Shown one piece after another: positions 1 through 7,935 of a stretch of 64,000 nt of DNA; within the stretch, counting starts at the first letter, position 1; the number at the start of each line of letters is the position of its first letter. A model generated the notes under the pieces. It did no database searches. It was not told the origin of the DNA and worked only from the letters and a program-made list of their open reading frames with translations. Location of the stretch: positions 124,001-188,000 of the forward strand of contig NZ_JAERWK010000008.1 in NCBI RefSeq assembly GCF_016918035.1, in the 5' to 3' direction. The stretch comes from Nakamurella leprariae. GTDB taxonomy: Bacteria > Actinomycetota > Actinomycetes > Mycobacteriales > Nakamurellaceae. The position numbers were made by a program, and so were the translations under genes.

Positions 1-183
1 CACCACCCAGGCCGCGGCGAGCACGAGGATGCTGCCGGAGACGGAGGCGGTGACCAGGCCCCGGCCCGGGCGTTCTCCAGCGCGAGGCGCCGACGCAGCA
101 CCCGTCGGATCGATCCGGCCCGGGACCTCACTCGTCCCAGCCGTACCAGCCGTGATGGCGCGATCATCCCCGCCCGCCGGCAC
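1..183 (-). CDS. Partial N-terminus of a membrane or exported protein, running off the left edge
   Basis: The frame begins with GTG (rc of 181-183) three bases after the livF TGA and stays open for 61 codons to the window edge. A GGGGTGG stretch inside the end of livF could serve as ribosome binding site. The first ~38 residues are Gly/Pro/Ala/Arg-rich, followed by GLVTASVSGSILVLAAAW and more hydrophobic residues, which looks like the start of a membrane segment. The close spacing suggests translation coupled to the liv operon. Too little is visible to name a family, and a chance open frame in GC-rich DNA is possible. Confidence 0.4.
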   Translation of the reverse strand, partial: MPAGGDDRAITAGTAGTSEVPGRIDPTGAASAPRAGERPGRGLVTASVSGSILVLAAAWVV

Positions 184-186
184 GTC

Positions 187-906
187 TCAGGCCACCCCGA
201 GGTAGGCCTCCTTGATGGCCGGATCGGCCAGCAGCTCCGGACCCGGCCCCGACTTGACCACCTCACCGGTCTCCAGGATGTACGCCCGGTCGGACCGCGA
301 GAGCGCCTGCTGGGCGTTCTGTTCGACCAGCAGGATGGTGGTGCCGGTGGCGTTGATCTCCGAGACGATCCGGAAGATCTGCTGGATGATCATCGGCGCC
401 AGCCCCATGGACGGCTCGTCCAGCAGCAGCAGCCGGGGCCGGGCCATGAGCGCCCGCCCGATGGCCACCATCTGCTGCTCCCCGCCGGACATGGTGCCGC
501 CCATCTGGGCCCGACGCTCCTTGAGCCGCGGGAAGAGCTCGAAGACGTGGTCGAGCGTGGCCTGGTACTCGGCCTTGTTGGCGAACTTGCGCGCGTAGTG
601 CCCCATGTCCAGGTTCTCCTGGACGGTCATGCCGGGGAACACCCCGCGTCCCTCGGGCGCCTGGACGATGCCGGCCAGCACCCGCAGGTGCGCCTTCATC
701 CGGGTGATGTCCTGACCGTCGAACATGATCGAACCGCGGGTCAGCGGACGCACGCCCGAGATCGCCCGCATCGTCGTCGTCTTGCCGGCGCCGTTGGCCC
801 CGATCAGGGTGACCAGCTCACCCGACTCGACCGACAGCGAGATGCCGTGCAGCGCCTCGATCCGGCCGTAGCCGACCGTCATGTCCTTGATCTCAAGCAG
901 TGGCAT
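187..906 (-). CDS. livF: Branched-chain amino acid ABC transporter ATP-binding protein LivF
   Basis: 239-residue ABC ATPase, the usual LivF length. Walker A GANGAGKTT is at residues 36-44, the signature MSGGEQQ at 139-145 and Walker B LLLLDEP at about 159-165. It would pair with LivG on the cytoplasmic face of the LivHM permease to power uptake of leucine, isoleucine, valine or related amides. The ATG lies 14 bp inside the 3' end of livG, so the two are translationally coupled. Substrate range cannot be read from sequence; some Liv-type systems carry urea or short amides. Confidence 0.93.
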   Translation of the reverse strand: MPLLEIKDMTVGYGRIEALHGISLSVESGELVTLIGANGAGKTTTMRAISGVRPLTRGSIMFDGQDITRMKAHLRVLAGIVQAPEGRGVFPGMTVQENLDMGHYARKFANKAEYQATLDHVFELFPRLKERRAQMGGTMSGGEQQMVAIGRALMARPRLLLLDEPSMGLAPMIIQQIFRIVSEINATGTTILLVEQNAQQALSRSDRAYILETGEVVKSGPGPELLADPAIKEAYLGVA

Positions 907-1885
907 CGTCGGGCACCCCCAGGTAGGCGGCGATCACCGCAGGGTTCTCGCGGATCTCGGCCGGCTGGCCCTCGGCGATCTTCTTGCCGAACTCCAGCAC
1001 CACGATCCGGTCGGTCACGCCCATGACCAGGCGCATGTCGTGCTCGATGAGCAGCACGGTGTACCCGTCCGCGCGGATCTTGCGGATCAGGTCCATCAAC
1101 GCGGCCTTCTCGGCCGGGTTGAACCCGGCCGCCGGCTCGTCCAGGCACAGCAGCTTCGGCTCGGTGGCCAGCGCGCGGGCGATCTCCAGTCGCCGCTGGT
1201 CGCCGTAGGGCAGGTTGCGGGCCTTCTCGGTGGCCCGGGCGCCCACGCCCACGAACTCCAGCAGAGCCATGGCCCGCTCGATCGCGTCGTGCTCCTCGCG
1301 GCGGTGCCGCGGGGTCCGGAACGTGGCGCCCGGCACCGAGGTCCGGTGCCGCGCGTCCGTGCCGACCACCACGTTCTCCAGTGCCGTCATCTCGGAGAAC
1401 AGCCGGATGTTCTGGAAGGTCCGGGCGATGCCGCGACGGGTGATCTGGTTGCGCTTGAGCTTGCCCAGCGGCTCGCCGTCGAACACCACCTGGCCGTCGG
1501 ACGGCCGGTACACCCCGGTCATCGCGTTGAAGCAGGTGGTCTTGCCGGCACCGTTCGGGCCGATGAGCCCGAGGATCTCGCCGCGGCGGATGCTGAAACT
1601 CACCGAGTCGAGGGCGACCAGCCCGCCGAACCGCATGGTCACGTCCCGCATCTCGAGCAGGTCGGCCCCGACCGCGGTGTCGATGGCCCGGGTCGGCGCG
1701 ACCCGCTCGGCCACCACCGCGGGATCGGCCAGCTCGGGTTCGACGTCGGCGACGTCGACGATGACCGGTTCCTCGGTCACTCCGCCCGGCAGGTCCTTGT
1801 CCGAACCGACGTCCTCCGCGTCCTCGACGGAACGGTTCTGCTCGTCGAAGTGCGAGCCCGCCCGTGCGCTGCCCGGATCGGTCAT
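893..1885 (-). CDS. livG: Branched-chain amino acid ABC transporter ATP-binding protein LivG with acidic N-terminal extension
   Basis: 330 residues, longer than the usual ~255. The ABC domain starts near residue 76 (LLEMRDVTMRFGG), with Walker A GPNGAGKT at 109-116, the signature region LPYGDQRRLEIARAL and a LCLDEPAAG Walker B. The first 75 residues are an Asp/Glu-rich, low-complexity extension. The ATG overlaps the livM stop in an ATGA, which supports this start over a shorter one. LivG forms the ATPase pair with LivF. The extension is not part of the standard fold and its role is unknown. Confidence 0.92.
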   Translation of the reverse strand: MTDPGSARAGSHFDEQNRSVEDAEDVGSDKDLPGGVTEEPVIVDVADVEPELADPAVVAERVAPTRAIDTAVGADLLEMRDVTMRFGGLVALDSVSFSIRRGEILGLIGPNGAGKTTCFNAMTGVYRPSDGQVVFDGEPLGKLKRNQITRRGIARTFQNIRLFSEMTALENVVVGTDARHRTSVPGATFRTPRHRREEHDAIERAMALLEFVGVGARATEKARNLPYGDQRRLEIARALATEPKLLCLDEPAAGFNPAEKAALMDLIRKIRADGYTVLLIEHDMRLVMGVTDRIVVLEFGKKIAEGQPAEIRENPAVIAAYLGVPDDATA

Positions 1886-3153
1886 CGGGACACCTCCTCG
1901 GCACCGGTCGTGCCATGTTGATCGCCAGTGCCGGCGTCACCGTGTTGCCGCTTCGCGGTGCGGCGGGCGGCCACGTACAGCTGGCGACCGTAGGTGAGCA
2001 GTTTCTGTCTGGCCGGCAACAGCCCCTGCGGCCGGAAGATCATCAGCACCATCAGGGCGAGGCCGAAGAACAGGTACCGGTAGTTGGCGATCTCGTTGCC
2101 GTTGATCGGGATGCCGAACAGGTCGGTCCGGCCCAGGAAGAAGTTGGGCAGGTACACGATGATGAACGCCCCGAGGATGACGCCCAGCTTGTTGCCCTGG
2201 CCGCCGAGCACCACCGCGCACAGGAACAGCACCGAGTTGATGACGTTGAAGTTGGTCGGTGTCACGAACTGCACCTGCCCGGCGTAGAGCGCCCCGGACA
2301 GGCCGCCGATGGCGGCGCCGATGGTGAACGCCCACAGCTTGAACTTGAAGGTGGGCACGCCCATGATCTCGGCCGCGTCCTCGTCCTCGCGGATGGCCAC
2401 CCACGCCCGGCCGACGCGGGACCGCTCCAGGTTCCCGACGAAGAGCAGCACCACCATGATCAACACCAGGGACAGCCAGAACCACCAGACGCCCGAGTTG
2501 ATCCGGCCAGCCACGTTGCCGGCGGAGAACAGTCCGCCCGGGTTGGCCTCGGTCTGCCCGAGCTGCGGGTAGGCCACCTGGGACAACCCGCGACCGCCGC
2601 CGGTGATCTCGCCGAGGTTGTCGGCCAGCAGCCGGACGATCTCACCGAAGCCGAGGGTCACGATGGCCAGGTAGTCACCGCGCAGCCGCAGTGTGGGCGA
2701 GCCGAGCAGCAGCCCGGAGATGGCGGTGATGCAGACCGCCACCGGCAGCACGGCCAGCCAGGCCCAGTCCTGAGAGAGCCAGTTGCCCTCGCCGGTCTGG
2801 TTCCACGGGCTGTCCGGGCTGGTCAGCAGGGCGACGGTGTACGCACCGACCGCGTAGAAGCCCACATAGCCCAGATCCAGCAGGCCGGCCTGCCCGACCA
2901 CCACGTTCAGGCCGATGGCGATGAGCGCGATCATGCCGAACTGCGCCATGACGGCACCGAAGTTCGTGCCCACGGTGGTGAGCACGGGGATGTTCAGGAT
3001 GGGCACCAGCGCGATGAACAGGATGAACGGCACCCCGAACGCCCACTGGGCGGGGCGGGACTGCGCGTTCCACCACAGCCGGAAGCGATCACCGACACCG
3101 GCGTGCGGCCGGCCCAACGGGGTGGCCGAGGTCTGCTTGACCGGAGTGCTCAT
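1882..3153 (-). CDS. livM: Branched-chain amino acid ABC transporter permease LivM
   Basis: 423-residue integral membrane protein of the LivM/LivH (BPD_transp_2) family. About ten hydrophobic segments follow a cytoplasmic head of ~35 residues; the family pattern GLNVVVGQAGLLDLGYVGFYAVGAYTV sits near the N-terminus and the coupling region GEIVRLLADN in the middle. It forms the translocation pore with LivH. The C-terminal ~45 residues are charged and hydrophilic. Start and stop overlap both neighbours by 4 bp (ATGA). Confidence 0.93.
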   Translation of the reverse strand: MSTPVKQTSATPLGRPHAGVGDRFRLWWNAQSRPAQWAFGVPFILFIALVPILNIPVLTTVGTNFGAVMAQFGMIALIAIGLNVVVGQAGLLDLGYVGFYAVGAYTVALLTSPDSPWNQTGEGNWLSQDWAWLAVLPVAVCITAISGLLLGSPTLRLRGDYLAIVTLGFGEIVRLLADNLGEITGGGRGLSQVAYPQLGQTEANPGGLFSAGNVAGRINSGVWWFWLSLVLIMVVLLFVGNLERSRVGRAWVAIREDEDAAEIMGVPTFKFKLWAFTIGAAIGGLSGALYAGQVQFVTPTNFNVINSVLFLCAVVLGGQGNKLGVILGAFIIVYLPNFFLGRTDLFGIPINGNEIANYRYLFFGLALMVLMIFRPQGLLPARQKLLTYGRQLYVAARRTAKRQHGDAGTGDQHGTTGAEEVSR

Positions 3154-4202
3154 GCGCGTGCCCTCCCCAGGGTCTCGCCCAGGATGCCGGTGGGCCGGAA
3201 CATCAGGATCAGGATCAGCAGGGCGAAGGCGACGACGTCCCGCCAGGCCGTCCCGAACAGGATCTGGCCGTAGTTCTCCATCACGCCGAGGATGAGGCCG
3301 CCCAGCAGCGCGCCGCGCAGGTTGCCGATACCACCCAGGACGGCGGCGCAGAACGCCTTGATGCCCAGGATGAACCCGCCCGAGTAGATGATGCCGTTCG
3401 GCACCCGCAGGGTGTAGAGCAGCGCGGCCGCACCGGCCAGCACACCGCCGATGAGGAACGTCAGCATGATGATGCGCTCCCGCGAGATGCCCATCAGGGT
3501 CGCGGTGGTCGGGTCCTGCGCGACGGCGCGGATGCCGCGGCCGAACTTGGTGCGGTTCACGAACATGTCGGTGGCCAGGGCCAGCACCAGCGCAGAGCCG
3601 ATGATGATGAGGGTGACGTTGGTGACCGACGCCCCGAAGATGGTGAACTGCTCCTTCTGCTCCACCAGCCGGATCGGCTGCTGGGCGTTCACGCCGCCCA
3701 GCTCGCCGTCGGTGAGGGCCGGGAGCACGAAGTGGACGAACTCCTGGATGACGAAGGACGCACCGATCGCGGTGATGAGGAAGACCAGCGACGGCGCGTT
3801 GCGCTTGCGCAGCGGCCGGTAGGCCACCCGCTCCAGGCCGACGGCGGCGCCGCCGGAGATGAGCATGCCGCCGATCATGGCGATGCCGAGGTAGACGATG
3901 GTCATCACCGCACCCTCGGCGTACGCGTTGCCGCTGGGCGAGAAGCCCAACAGCATCAGCACCGCGTACTGCCCGAACATACCGAGCATGAAGATCTCGG
4001 AGTGGGCGAAGTTGATGAGCCGCAGCACGCCGTAGACGAGCGTGTAGCCCACCGCGACCAGCGCGTAGATCGAGCCGTAGGCCAGGCCCTCGATGGTGAG
4101 GGACCAGAACCGGTCGCCGAGCGCTTCGATGTTGAACGAGATGGCCGGGACGGCCAACCAGGAGCCGTCGGCGAGTGCGCCGACCGACAGCAGTGAGCTC
4201 AT
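3150..4202 (-). CDS. livH: Branched-chain amino acid ABC transporter permease LivH
   Basis: 350 residues, BPD_transp_2 family. It has the LivH pattern GLAYGSIYALVAVGYTLVYGVLRLINFAHSEIFMLG near the N-terminus and GGIGNLRGALLGG near the C-terminus, with ~8 membrane segments. It is the first gene after the hairpin that separates the permease/ATPase genes from the binding-protein gene. An N-terminal stretch of ~30 residues precedes the first helix. Its 3' end overlaps livM by ATGA. Confidence 0.93.
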   Translation of the reverse strand: MSSLLSVGALADGSWLAVPAISFNIEALGDRFWSLTIEGLAYGSIYALVAVGYTLVYGVLRLINFAHSEIFMLGMFGQYAVLMLLGFSPSGNAYAEGAVMTIVYLGIAMIGGMLISGGAAVGLERVAYRPLRKRNAPSLVFLITAIGASFVIQEFVHFVLPALTDGELGGVNAQQPIRLVEQKEQFTIFGASVTNVTLIIIGSALVLALATDMFVNRTKFGRGIRAVAQDPTTATLMGISRERIIMLTFLIGGVLAGAAALLYTLRVPNGIIYSGGFILGIKAFCAAVLGGIGNLRGALLGGLILGVMENYGQILFGTAWRDVVAFALLILILMFRPTGILGETLGRARA

Positions 4203-4359
4203 GGGTGCTCCCTCACGCCCGGGACCGGGCCGGGCGGTGGATCGTGCGGAGCCGTCGTGCCCGGCGGCACGGACGGGGGCGGAACCTCGGGCCGGATGTC
4301 ACGCGGACCCGCGATCAGGACATCAGTCATGACCGCGGCGGGGCCGGCCGCAACCCGAA

Positions 4360-4395
4360 GCGGCCGGGGGTTCCTCCTTCGGAACCCCCGGCCGC
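4360..4395 (-). terminator. Strong hairpin between the binding-protein gene and livH
   Basis: A perfect 15-bp stem (4360-4374 with 4381-4395) closes a 6-nt loop (4375-4380). It lies between the binding-protein stop at 4454 and the livH start at 4202, all on the minus strand. There is no U-run after it. It may be a partial terminator or an mRNA-stabilising processing hairpin that leaves more binding protein than permease, as seen in other ABC importer operons. Confidence 0.7.
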
Positions 4396-4453
4396 CGGGG
4401 CCGACCCGGGCACACACCGGTCACGGTGGATCCCCTGGTCGGAATGATCGGGG

Positions 4454-5728
4454 TCAGCCGACCTCGTACATCCAGATCAGCGAGGAGGACAGCTCACCGT
4501 TGTCGTCCCACTGGTACTCACGGGCCAGACCCTGACCCTGGTAGTTCTTCACGTACTCGACCAGCCCGGCCCGATCGGTGATGCCCGAGTCGATGCCGGA
4601 CAGGATGATCGTCATCAGGTCGTAGCCCTCGACCGAGTAGACGCCCGGCACCTGGCCGTGCTCGGACTCGTACGTGGCGGCGAACTCCTCCGGAGCCGGA
4701 CCGCACGGGCAGGACAGGTACGCACCCTCGGCCGCGCTGCCGGCCTGGTCGACGAACTGCGGGTCGTTGGTGCCGTCCGCGGAGACGAAGGCGGCCTCCA
4801 CGCCACCCTCCCGGAGCTGCGCCACGAACGGCGCCGCCTCGGCGTAGTACCCGGCGTAGAAGATGGCGTCCGGCTCGGCGCCCGCGATCAGCTGCACGGT
4901 GGCCGAGAAGTCCTTGTCACCGGTCTTGACGTCGGCGGCGCAGCTCGGATCGGCCGCGTCGCCCAGACCCTCGGTGATGGTCTCGGCCAGACCGACGCCG
5001 TAGTCGGAGTTGTCCTTGACCACGCAGACCGTGCTGAAACCGGCCGAACCGGTCAAGTACTTGGCCACGGCCGGACCCTGGACCGCGTCGTTGGCCAGAC
5101 CGCGGAAGAAGTTGGTCCATCCGTTGGCCGTCAGGTCCGGGTTGGTCGCCGACGCGGTCAGCGACAGCAGACCGGCCTGCGAGAAGATCGTGCCGGTCGC
5201 CTTGGTCTCACCGGAGAACGCCGGGCCGAGCAGGCCGATGACCGAGGCGTCGCTGACGATCTGCGGCGCGACCTGGGTGGCCTTCTGCGGGTCACCCTCG
5301 GTGTCGAACTGCTTGATCTCGACCTGGCAGTTCGCGTTGGCGTCGTTGTGCTCCTTGAGCGCCGTCTGCATGCCGTACAGGATGTTCAGTCCCAGCGCGG
5401 CGTTCGGGCCGGTCAGGGCGCCGGCCATGGCGACCGAGACGCCGTCGCAGGTGGCCGAGCCGTCACCGGCCGGACTGACCGCGTCGGTGCCGGTCGAGGC
5501 CTCGACCTCGTTGCCGTCGATGTCGATCTGCACCAGCGGGTTGATGGCGAGATCGCCACCGGCCGGGGCCGCGCTGCTGCTCGAGGAACCGCTCGCACCG
5601 CTGGTCGCCGCGCTCGAGGACTCGCTGCCGCTGCCGGAGCCACCGGCGGACTTGTCACCACAGGCGGCCAACGTCAGCGTGGCCGCGGCCACGAGGACGA
5701 GAGCCGCTCGCATCGAACGTCGATGCAC
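4454..5728 (-). CDS. Branched-chain amino acid ABC transporter substrate-binding lipoprotein
   Basis: 424 residues, type 1 periplasmic-binding fold (LivJ/LivK family). The N-terminus is a lipoprotein signal: basic start, hydrophobic core, and LAAC with Cys23 as lipidation site. A Ser/Gly/Ala-rich linker of ~35 residues follows, then the ligand-binding domains (VAMAGALTGPNAALGLNILYGMQ, LLGPAFSGETKATG, FYAGYYAEAAPFVAQLREGG). GTG at 5728 is preferred because GGAGG lies 6 nt upstream; an in-frame ATG at 5713 would lose the basic n-region. Lgt, encoded at 15.8-16.9 kb, would modify Cys23. First gene of the liv operon. Confidence 0.92.
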   Translation of the reverse strand: MHRRSMRAALVLVAAATLTLAACGDKSAGGSGSGSESSSAATSGASGSSSSSAAPAGGDLAINPLVQIDIDGNEVEASTGTDAVSPAGDGSATCDGVSVAMAGALTGPNAALGLNILYGMQTALKEHNDANANCQVEIKQFDTEGDPQKATQVAPQIVSDASVIGLLGPAFSGETKATGTIFSQAGLLSLTASATNPDLTANGWTNFFRGLANDAVQGPAVAKYLTGSAGFSTVCVVKDNSDYGVGLAETITEGLGDAADPSCAADVKTGDKDFSATVQLIAGAEPDAIFYAGYYAEAAPFVAQLREGGVEAAFVSADGTNDPQFVDQAGSAAEGAYLSCPCGPAPEEFAATYESEHGQVPGVYSVEGYDLMTIILSGIDSGITDRAGLVEYVKNYQGQGLAREYQWDDNGELSSSLIWMYEVG

Positions 5729-5822
5729 GTGCCACCTCCGAGATGAGCCGCGGGTTTCGCGGCGTCCACAGGTTGTGCCTCAAGGGCTGCCGGTCGCACG
5801 GGTCGCGGCCAGCACGGCGGTG

Positions 5823-5829
5823 AACCTAA
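5823..5829 (-). promoter_or_regulatory. Candidate -10 (TTAGGTT) for the liv operon
   Basis: On the minus strand TTAGGT/TAGGTT, resembling actinobacterial housekeeping -10 boxes, lies ~95 nt upstream of the binding-protein GTG. No clear -35 is seen. The same TTAGGTT occurs before glgP at 32.33 kb. Positional inference only. Confidence 0.35.
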
Positions 5830-6020
5830 CCCACGATGACGCAAATCACGCCCTGCGCCATGCGCTCGTAACCCAACCGCGACGAGAACCAGGTGGAACG
5901 GAGACGCGAACAGCGTGTGAGATTTCCCCGAATGGCGTGCGTCCACACAGGAGATCAATCACGACCGGCGCAATCGACCGACGACCGACCGTCGCTCCGA
6001 CCTGACCGTCCCCGGAACGC

Positions 6021-6060
6021 CGACGACCCCGCCCCACCGAACGGGTGGACGGGGTCGTCG
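6021..6060 (-). terminator. Terminator hairpin downstream of pdtaR
   Basis: Arms cgacgacccc (6021-6030) and ggggtcgtcg (6051-6060) are exact complements, and an inner ccacc/gggtgg pairing extends the stem with a small bulge. It begins ~37 nt after the pdtaR stop on the minus strand. No U-run, as is common for actinobacterial terminators. Confidence 0.75.
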
Positions 6061-6097
6061 GGCCGGTCGCCGCGTCGATCGGACCGCGGCGAGGGCG

Positions 6098-6682
6098 TCA
6101 GCTCTTGGTCGCCAGGCTCTCCAGCACGGCGTTGGCCACCGCCTGCATCGAGGTGCGCCGATCCATCGCCGTCCGCTGGATCCAGCGGAACGCCTCCGGC
6201 TCGGTCATCTTCTGGTGCGTCATCAGCAGTCCCTTGGCCCGGTCGATGAGCTTGCGGGCCTCGAGTCGCTGGGTGACGTCGGCGATCTCCTTGCGGAGCG
6301 CGGCCGTCTCGGCGTACCGGGCCACCGCCAGCTCGATGGCCGGCAGCAGGTCCGCCTTGGAGAACGGCTTGACCAGGTAGGCCATCGCGCCGGCGTCCCG
6401 GGCGCGCTCGATCAGCTCGCGCTGCGAGAACGCGGTCAGCATCACCACCGGCGCGATCTGGTCGGCCACGATCTCGGCCGCGGCGTCGATGCCGTCCTTG
6501 TTGGGCATCTTGACGTCCATGATGACCAGGTCGGGCTTGAGCTCCTGGGCCATCGCGACGGCCTGCTCGCCGTCGCCGGCCTCACCCACGACCTCGAAGC
6601 CCTCCTCGGAGAGCATCTCGGCCAGGTCCAGCCGGATCAACGCCTCGTCTTCGGCGATGAGCACACGACGCGGAGCGGTCAT
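6098..6682 (-). CDS. pdtaR: ANTAR-domain response regulator, PdtaR type
   Basis: 194 residues. An N-terminal receiver domain has the acidic pocket E11/D12, phosphoacceptor D56 (VIMDVKMP) and KPF lysine near 105. A linker coiled coil (ALRKEIADVTQRLEARKLIDRAKGLL) leads into a C-terminal ANTAR RNA-binding domain (residues ~125-186). Family knowledge: the regulator is phosphorylated by the histidine kinase PdtaS and binds tandem hairpins in nascent mRNA to prevent termination. The kinase is not in this window. GAGAGGGG upstream of the ATG is the ribosome binding site. Single-gene unit with its own terminator. Confidence 0.9.
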   Translation of the reverse strand: MTAPRRVLIAEDEALIRLDLAEMLSEEGFEVVGEAGDGEQAVAMAQELKPDLVIMDVKMPNKDGIDAAAEIVADQIAPVVMLTAFSQRELIERARDAGAMAYLVKPFSKADLLPAIELAVARYAETAALRKEIADVTQRLEARKLIDRAKGLLMTHQKMTEPEAFRWIQRTAMDRRTSMQAVANAVLESLATKS

Positions 6683-6835
6683 CGGCCACCCCTCTCATCA
6701 CTCTCCGACGGCCGGTCGGCCGCCGGTTCCACCGCCACAGCGTAGCCGCCGCGACCGCCCGACACCGGCCGAGCGAGCCGCCGCCTCATGTGATCCGGCG
6801 CGCCCGGCCCGGCACCGGCCGCTGCGGTGAACAGC

Positions 6836-6841
6836 TAGGAT
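6836..6841 (+). promoter_or_regulatory. Candidate -10 (TAGGAT) of the tRNA gene
   Basis: TAGGAT lies 35 bp before the mature tRNA 5' end, leaving room for a ~30-nt 5' leader for RNase P. No good TTGACA-like -35 is seen at 17-18 bp spacing. Confidence 0.45.
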
Positions 6842-6876
6842 CGCTGCGGCCGTGGCGCTGCCGCGGGCACGGCCAC

Positions 6877-6950
6877 GCCCCCGTATCCCAATTGGCAGAG
6901 GAAGCGGATTCAAAACCCGCACAGTGTGAGTTCGAGTCTCACCGGGGGCA
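6877..6950 (+). tRNA. tRNA-Leu(CAA)-like with short variable arm
   Basis: Acceptor stem GCCCCCG (6877-6883) pairs fully with CGGGGGC (6943-6949), with discriminator A6950. T arm GTGAG-TTCGAGT-CTCAC is at 6926-6942. The anticodon loop TTCAAAA (6909-6915) gives anticodon CAA at 6911-6913, which reads UUG (Leu). The variable region is only five bases, ACAGT (6921-6925), so this is a class I body, whereas bacterial tRNA-Leu is normally class II with a long variable arm. The anticodon stem also has an A-C mismatch at its base next to the loop (6908/6916). CCA is not encoded. Leucine by anticodon; true charging is uncertain. Confidence 0.85.
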
Positions 6951-6985
6951 CCGAGTTCGGCCTGATCAGGACCTGATGGTCCCGG

Positions 6986-7918
6986 TCACTCCCGGCCGTG
7001 ACGGGGATCGCCGGCCGTACGCACCCGGACCAACCCCTCCTGCACCACCGTGGCCAGCAGTGCCCCGTTCCGGCCGAAGAAGTGCCCGGTGGCCAGGCCG
7101 CGGGCCCCCGACGAGCTCGGGGAGTTGGTGTCGTACAGCACCCAGTCGTCCAGCCGCACCGGCCGGTGGAACCACATCGCATGGTCCAGCGAGGCGCTCT
7201 GCAGGTTGTCGTACCCGTGGGCCAGGCCGTGTTCGAGCAGGATCGAGTCGAGCAGGGTCAGGTCGGACAGGTAGGCCAGCAGGCACACGTGCACCAGCGG
7301 GTCGTCCGGCAGCCGCCCGTCCGCCCGGAACCAGGCCCGGCTGCCCGCCCCCGGCTGCGGACCTCGGCCGTGCGCCTGCCACGGCGGGTCGTTGACGTAC
7401 CGGATGTCAAACGGCCGAGGGATGCGCCCGAAGGCGGCCGACGCGTACCCGACCCCCTTCGACCGCTCGGCCAGCGACGGCAACGTCAGCGGGTCCGGCA
7501 CCGCCGGCGCCGCCACGGCGTGGTCCAGCCCCGGTTCCTGGTGCTGGAACGACGCCGACATCACGAAGATCGACCCGGCCGACTGTGAGGCCACCACCCG
7601 GCGGATGCTGAACGACCGGCCGTCCCGGACGTCGTCCACCGCGTACTCGATGGGCTCGTCAGGCCGGCCGGGTCGCACGAAGTAGGCGTGCAGCGAGTGC
7701 ACGTGACGGTCGGCCGGTACCGTCCGCCCGGCCGCCGTCAGCGCCTGGGCCGCGACCTGACCGCCGAACACCCGCTGCGGCCCGCCCGCCGGAGAACGGC
7801 CCTGGAAGCGTCCGTCCCCCAGGGGACGGACATCCAGGAGCCGCAGCAACCCGTCCAGCACCCGCTGGCCGCGGGGCACCCCGTCGGTGTCGAGCTGGAC
7901 CTCGGACTCGTCGGTCAC
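6986..7918 (-). CDS. tesB: Acyl-CoA thioesterase II (TesB family)
   Basis: 310 residues, double-hotdog fold, close to the E. coli TesB length of 286. It would hydrolyse medium- to long-chain acyl-CoA to free acid and CoA in the cytoplasm. The expected catalytic Asp is in SLDHAMWFH, the Ser/Thr position falls in DTNSPSS and the Gln in VVQEGLVRVR. GTG start with GGGGGAG upstream; pyk ends 17 bp before it, so the two are probably co-transcribed, matching pykA-tesB1 in mycobacteria. The 3' end converges on the tRNA gene. Confidence 0.9.
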   Translation of the reverse strand: MTDESEVQLDTDGVPRGQRVLDGLLRLLDVRPLGDGRFQGRSPAGGPQRVFGGQVAAQALTAAGRTVPADRHVHSLHAYFVRPGRPDEPIEYAVDDVRDGRSFSIRRVVASQSAGSIFVMSASFQHQEPGLDHAVAAPAVPDPLTLPSLAERSKGVGYASAAFGRIPRPFDIRYVNDPPWQAHGRGPQPGAGSRAWFRADGRLPDDPLVHVCLLAYLSDLTLLDSILLEHGLAHGYDNLQSASLDHAMWFHRPVRLDDWVLYDTNSPSSSGARGLATGHFFGRNGALLATVVQEGLVRVRTAGDPRHGRE

Positions 7919-7935
7919 CGCACTCCCCCGTCGCG

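Larger units (their letters stand above)
5729..6097. other. Intergenic region: liv promoter side and pdtaR terminator
   Basis: 369 bp without a convincing gene. It holds the liv leader and candidate -10 (5823-5829) and, at 6021-6060, the pdtaR terminator hairpin. ORFs here lack family features and run against neighbouring codon bias. Confidence 0.6.

Noticed and set aside
4360..4395. Binding target of the ANTAR regulator PdtaR
   Set aside because: The minus-strand loop is GAAGGA, lacking the expected A at loop position 1, and there is no tandem second hairpin next to it.
6877..6950. tRNA gene as an integration site for a mobile element
   Set aside because: Both sides are core genes, and no second copy of the tRNA 3' end is seen nearby.
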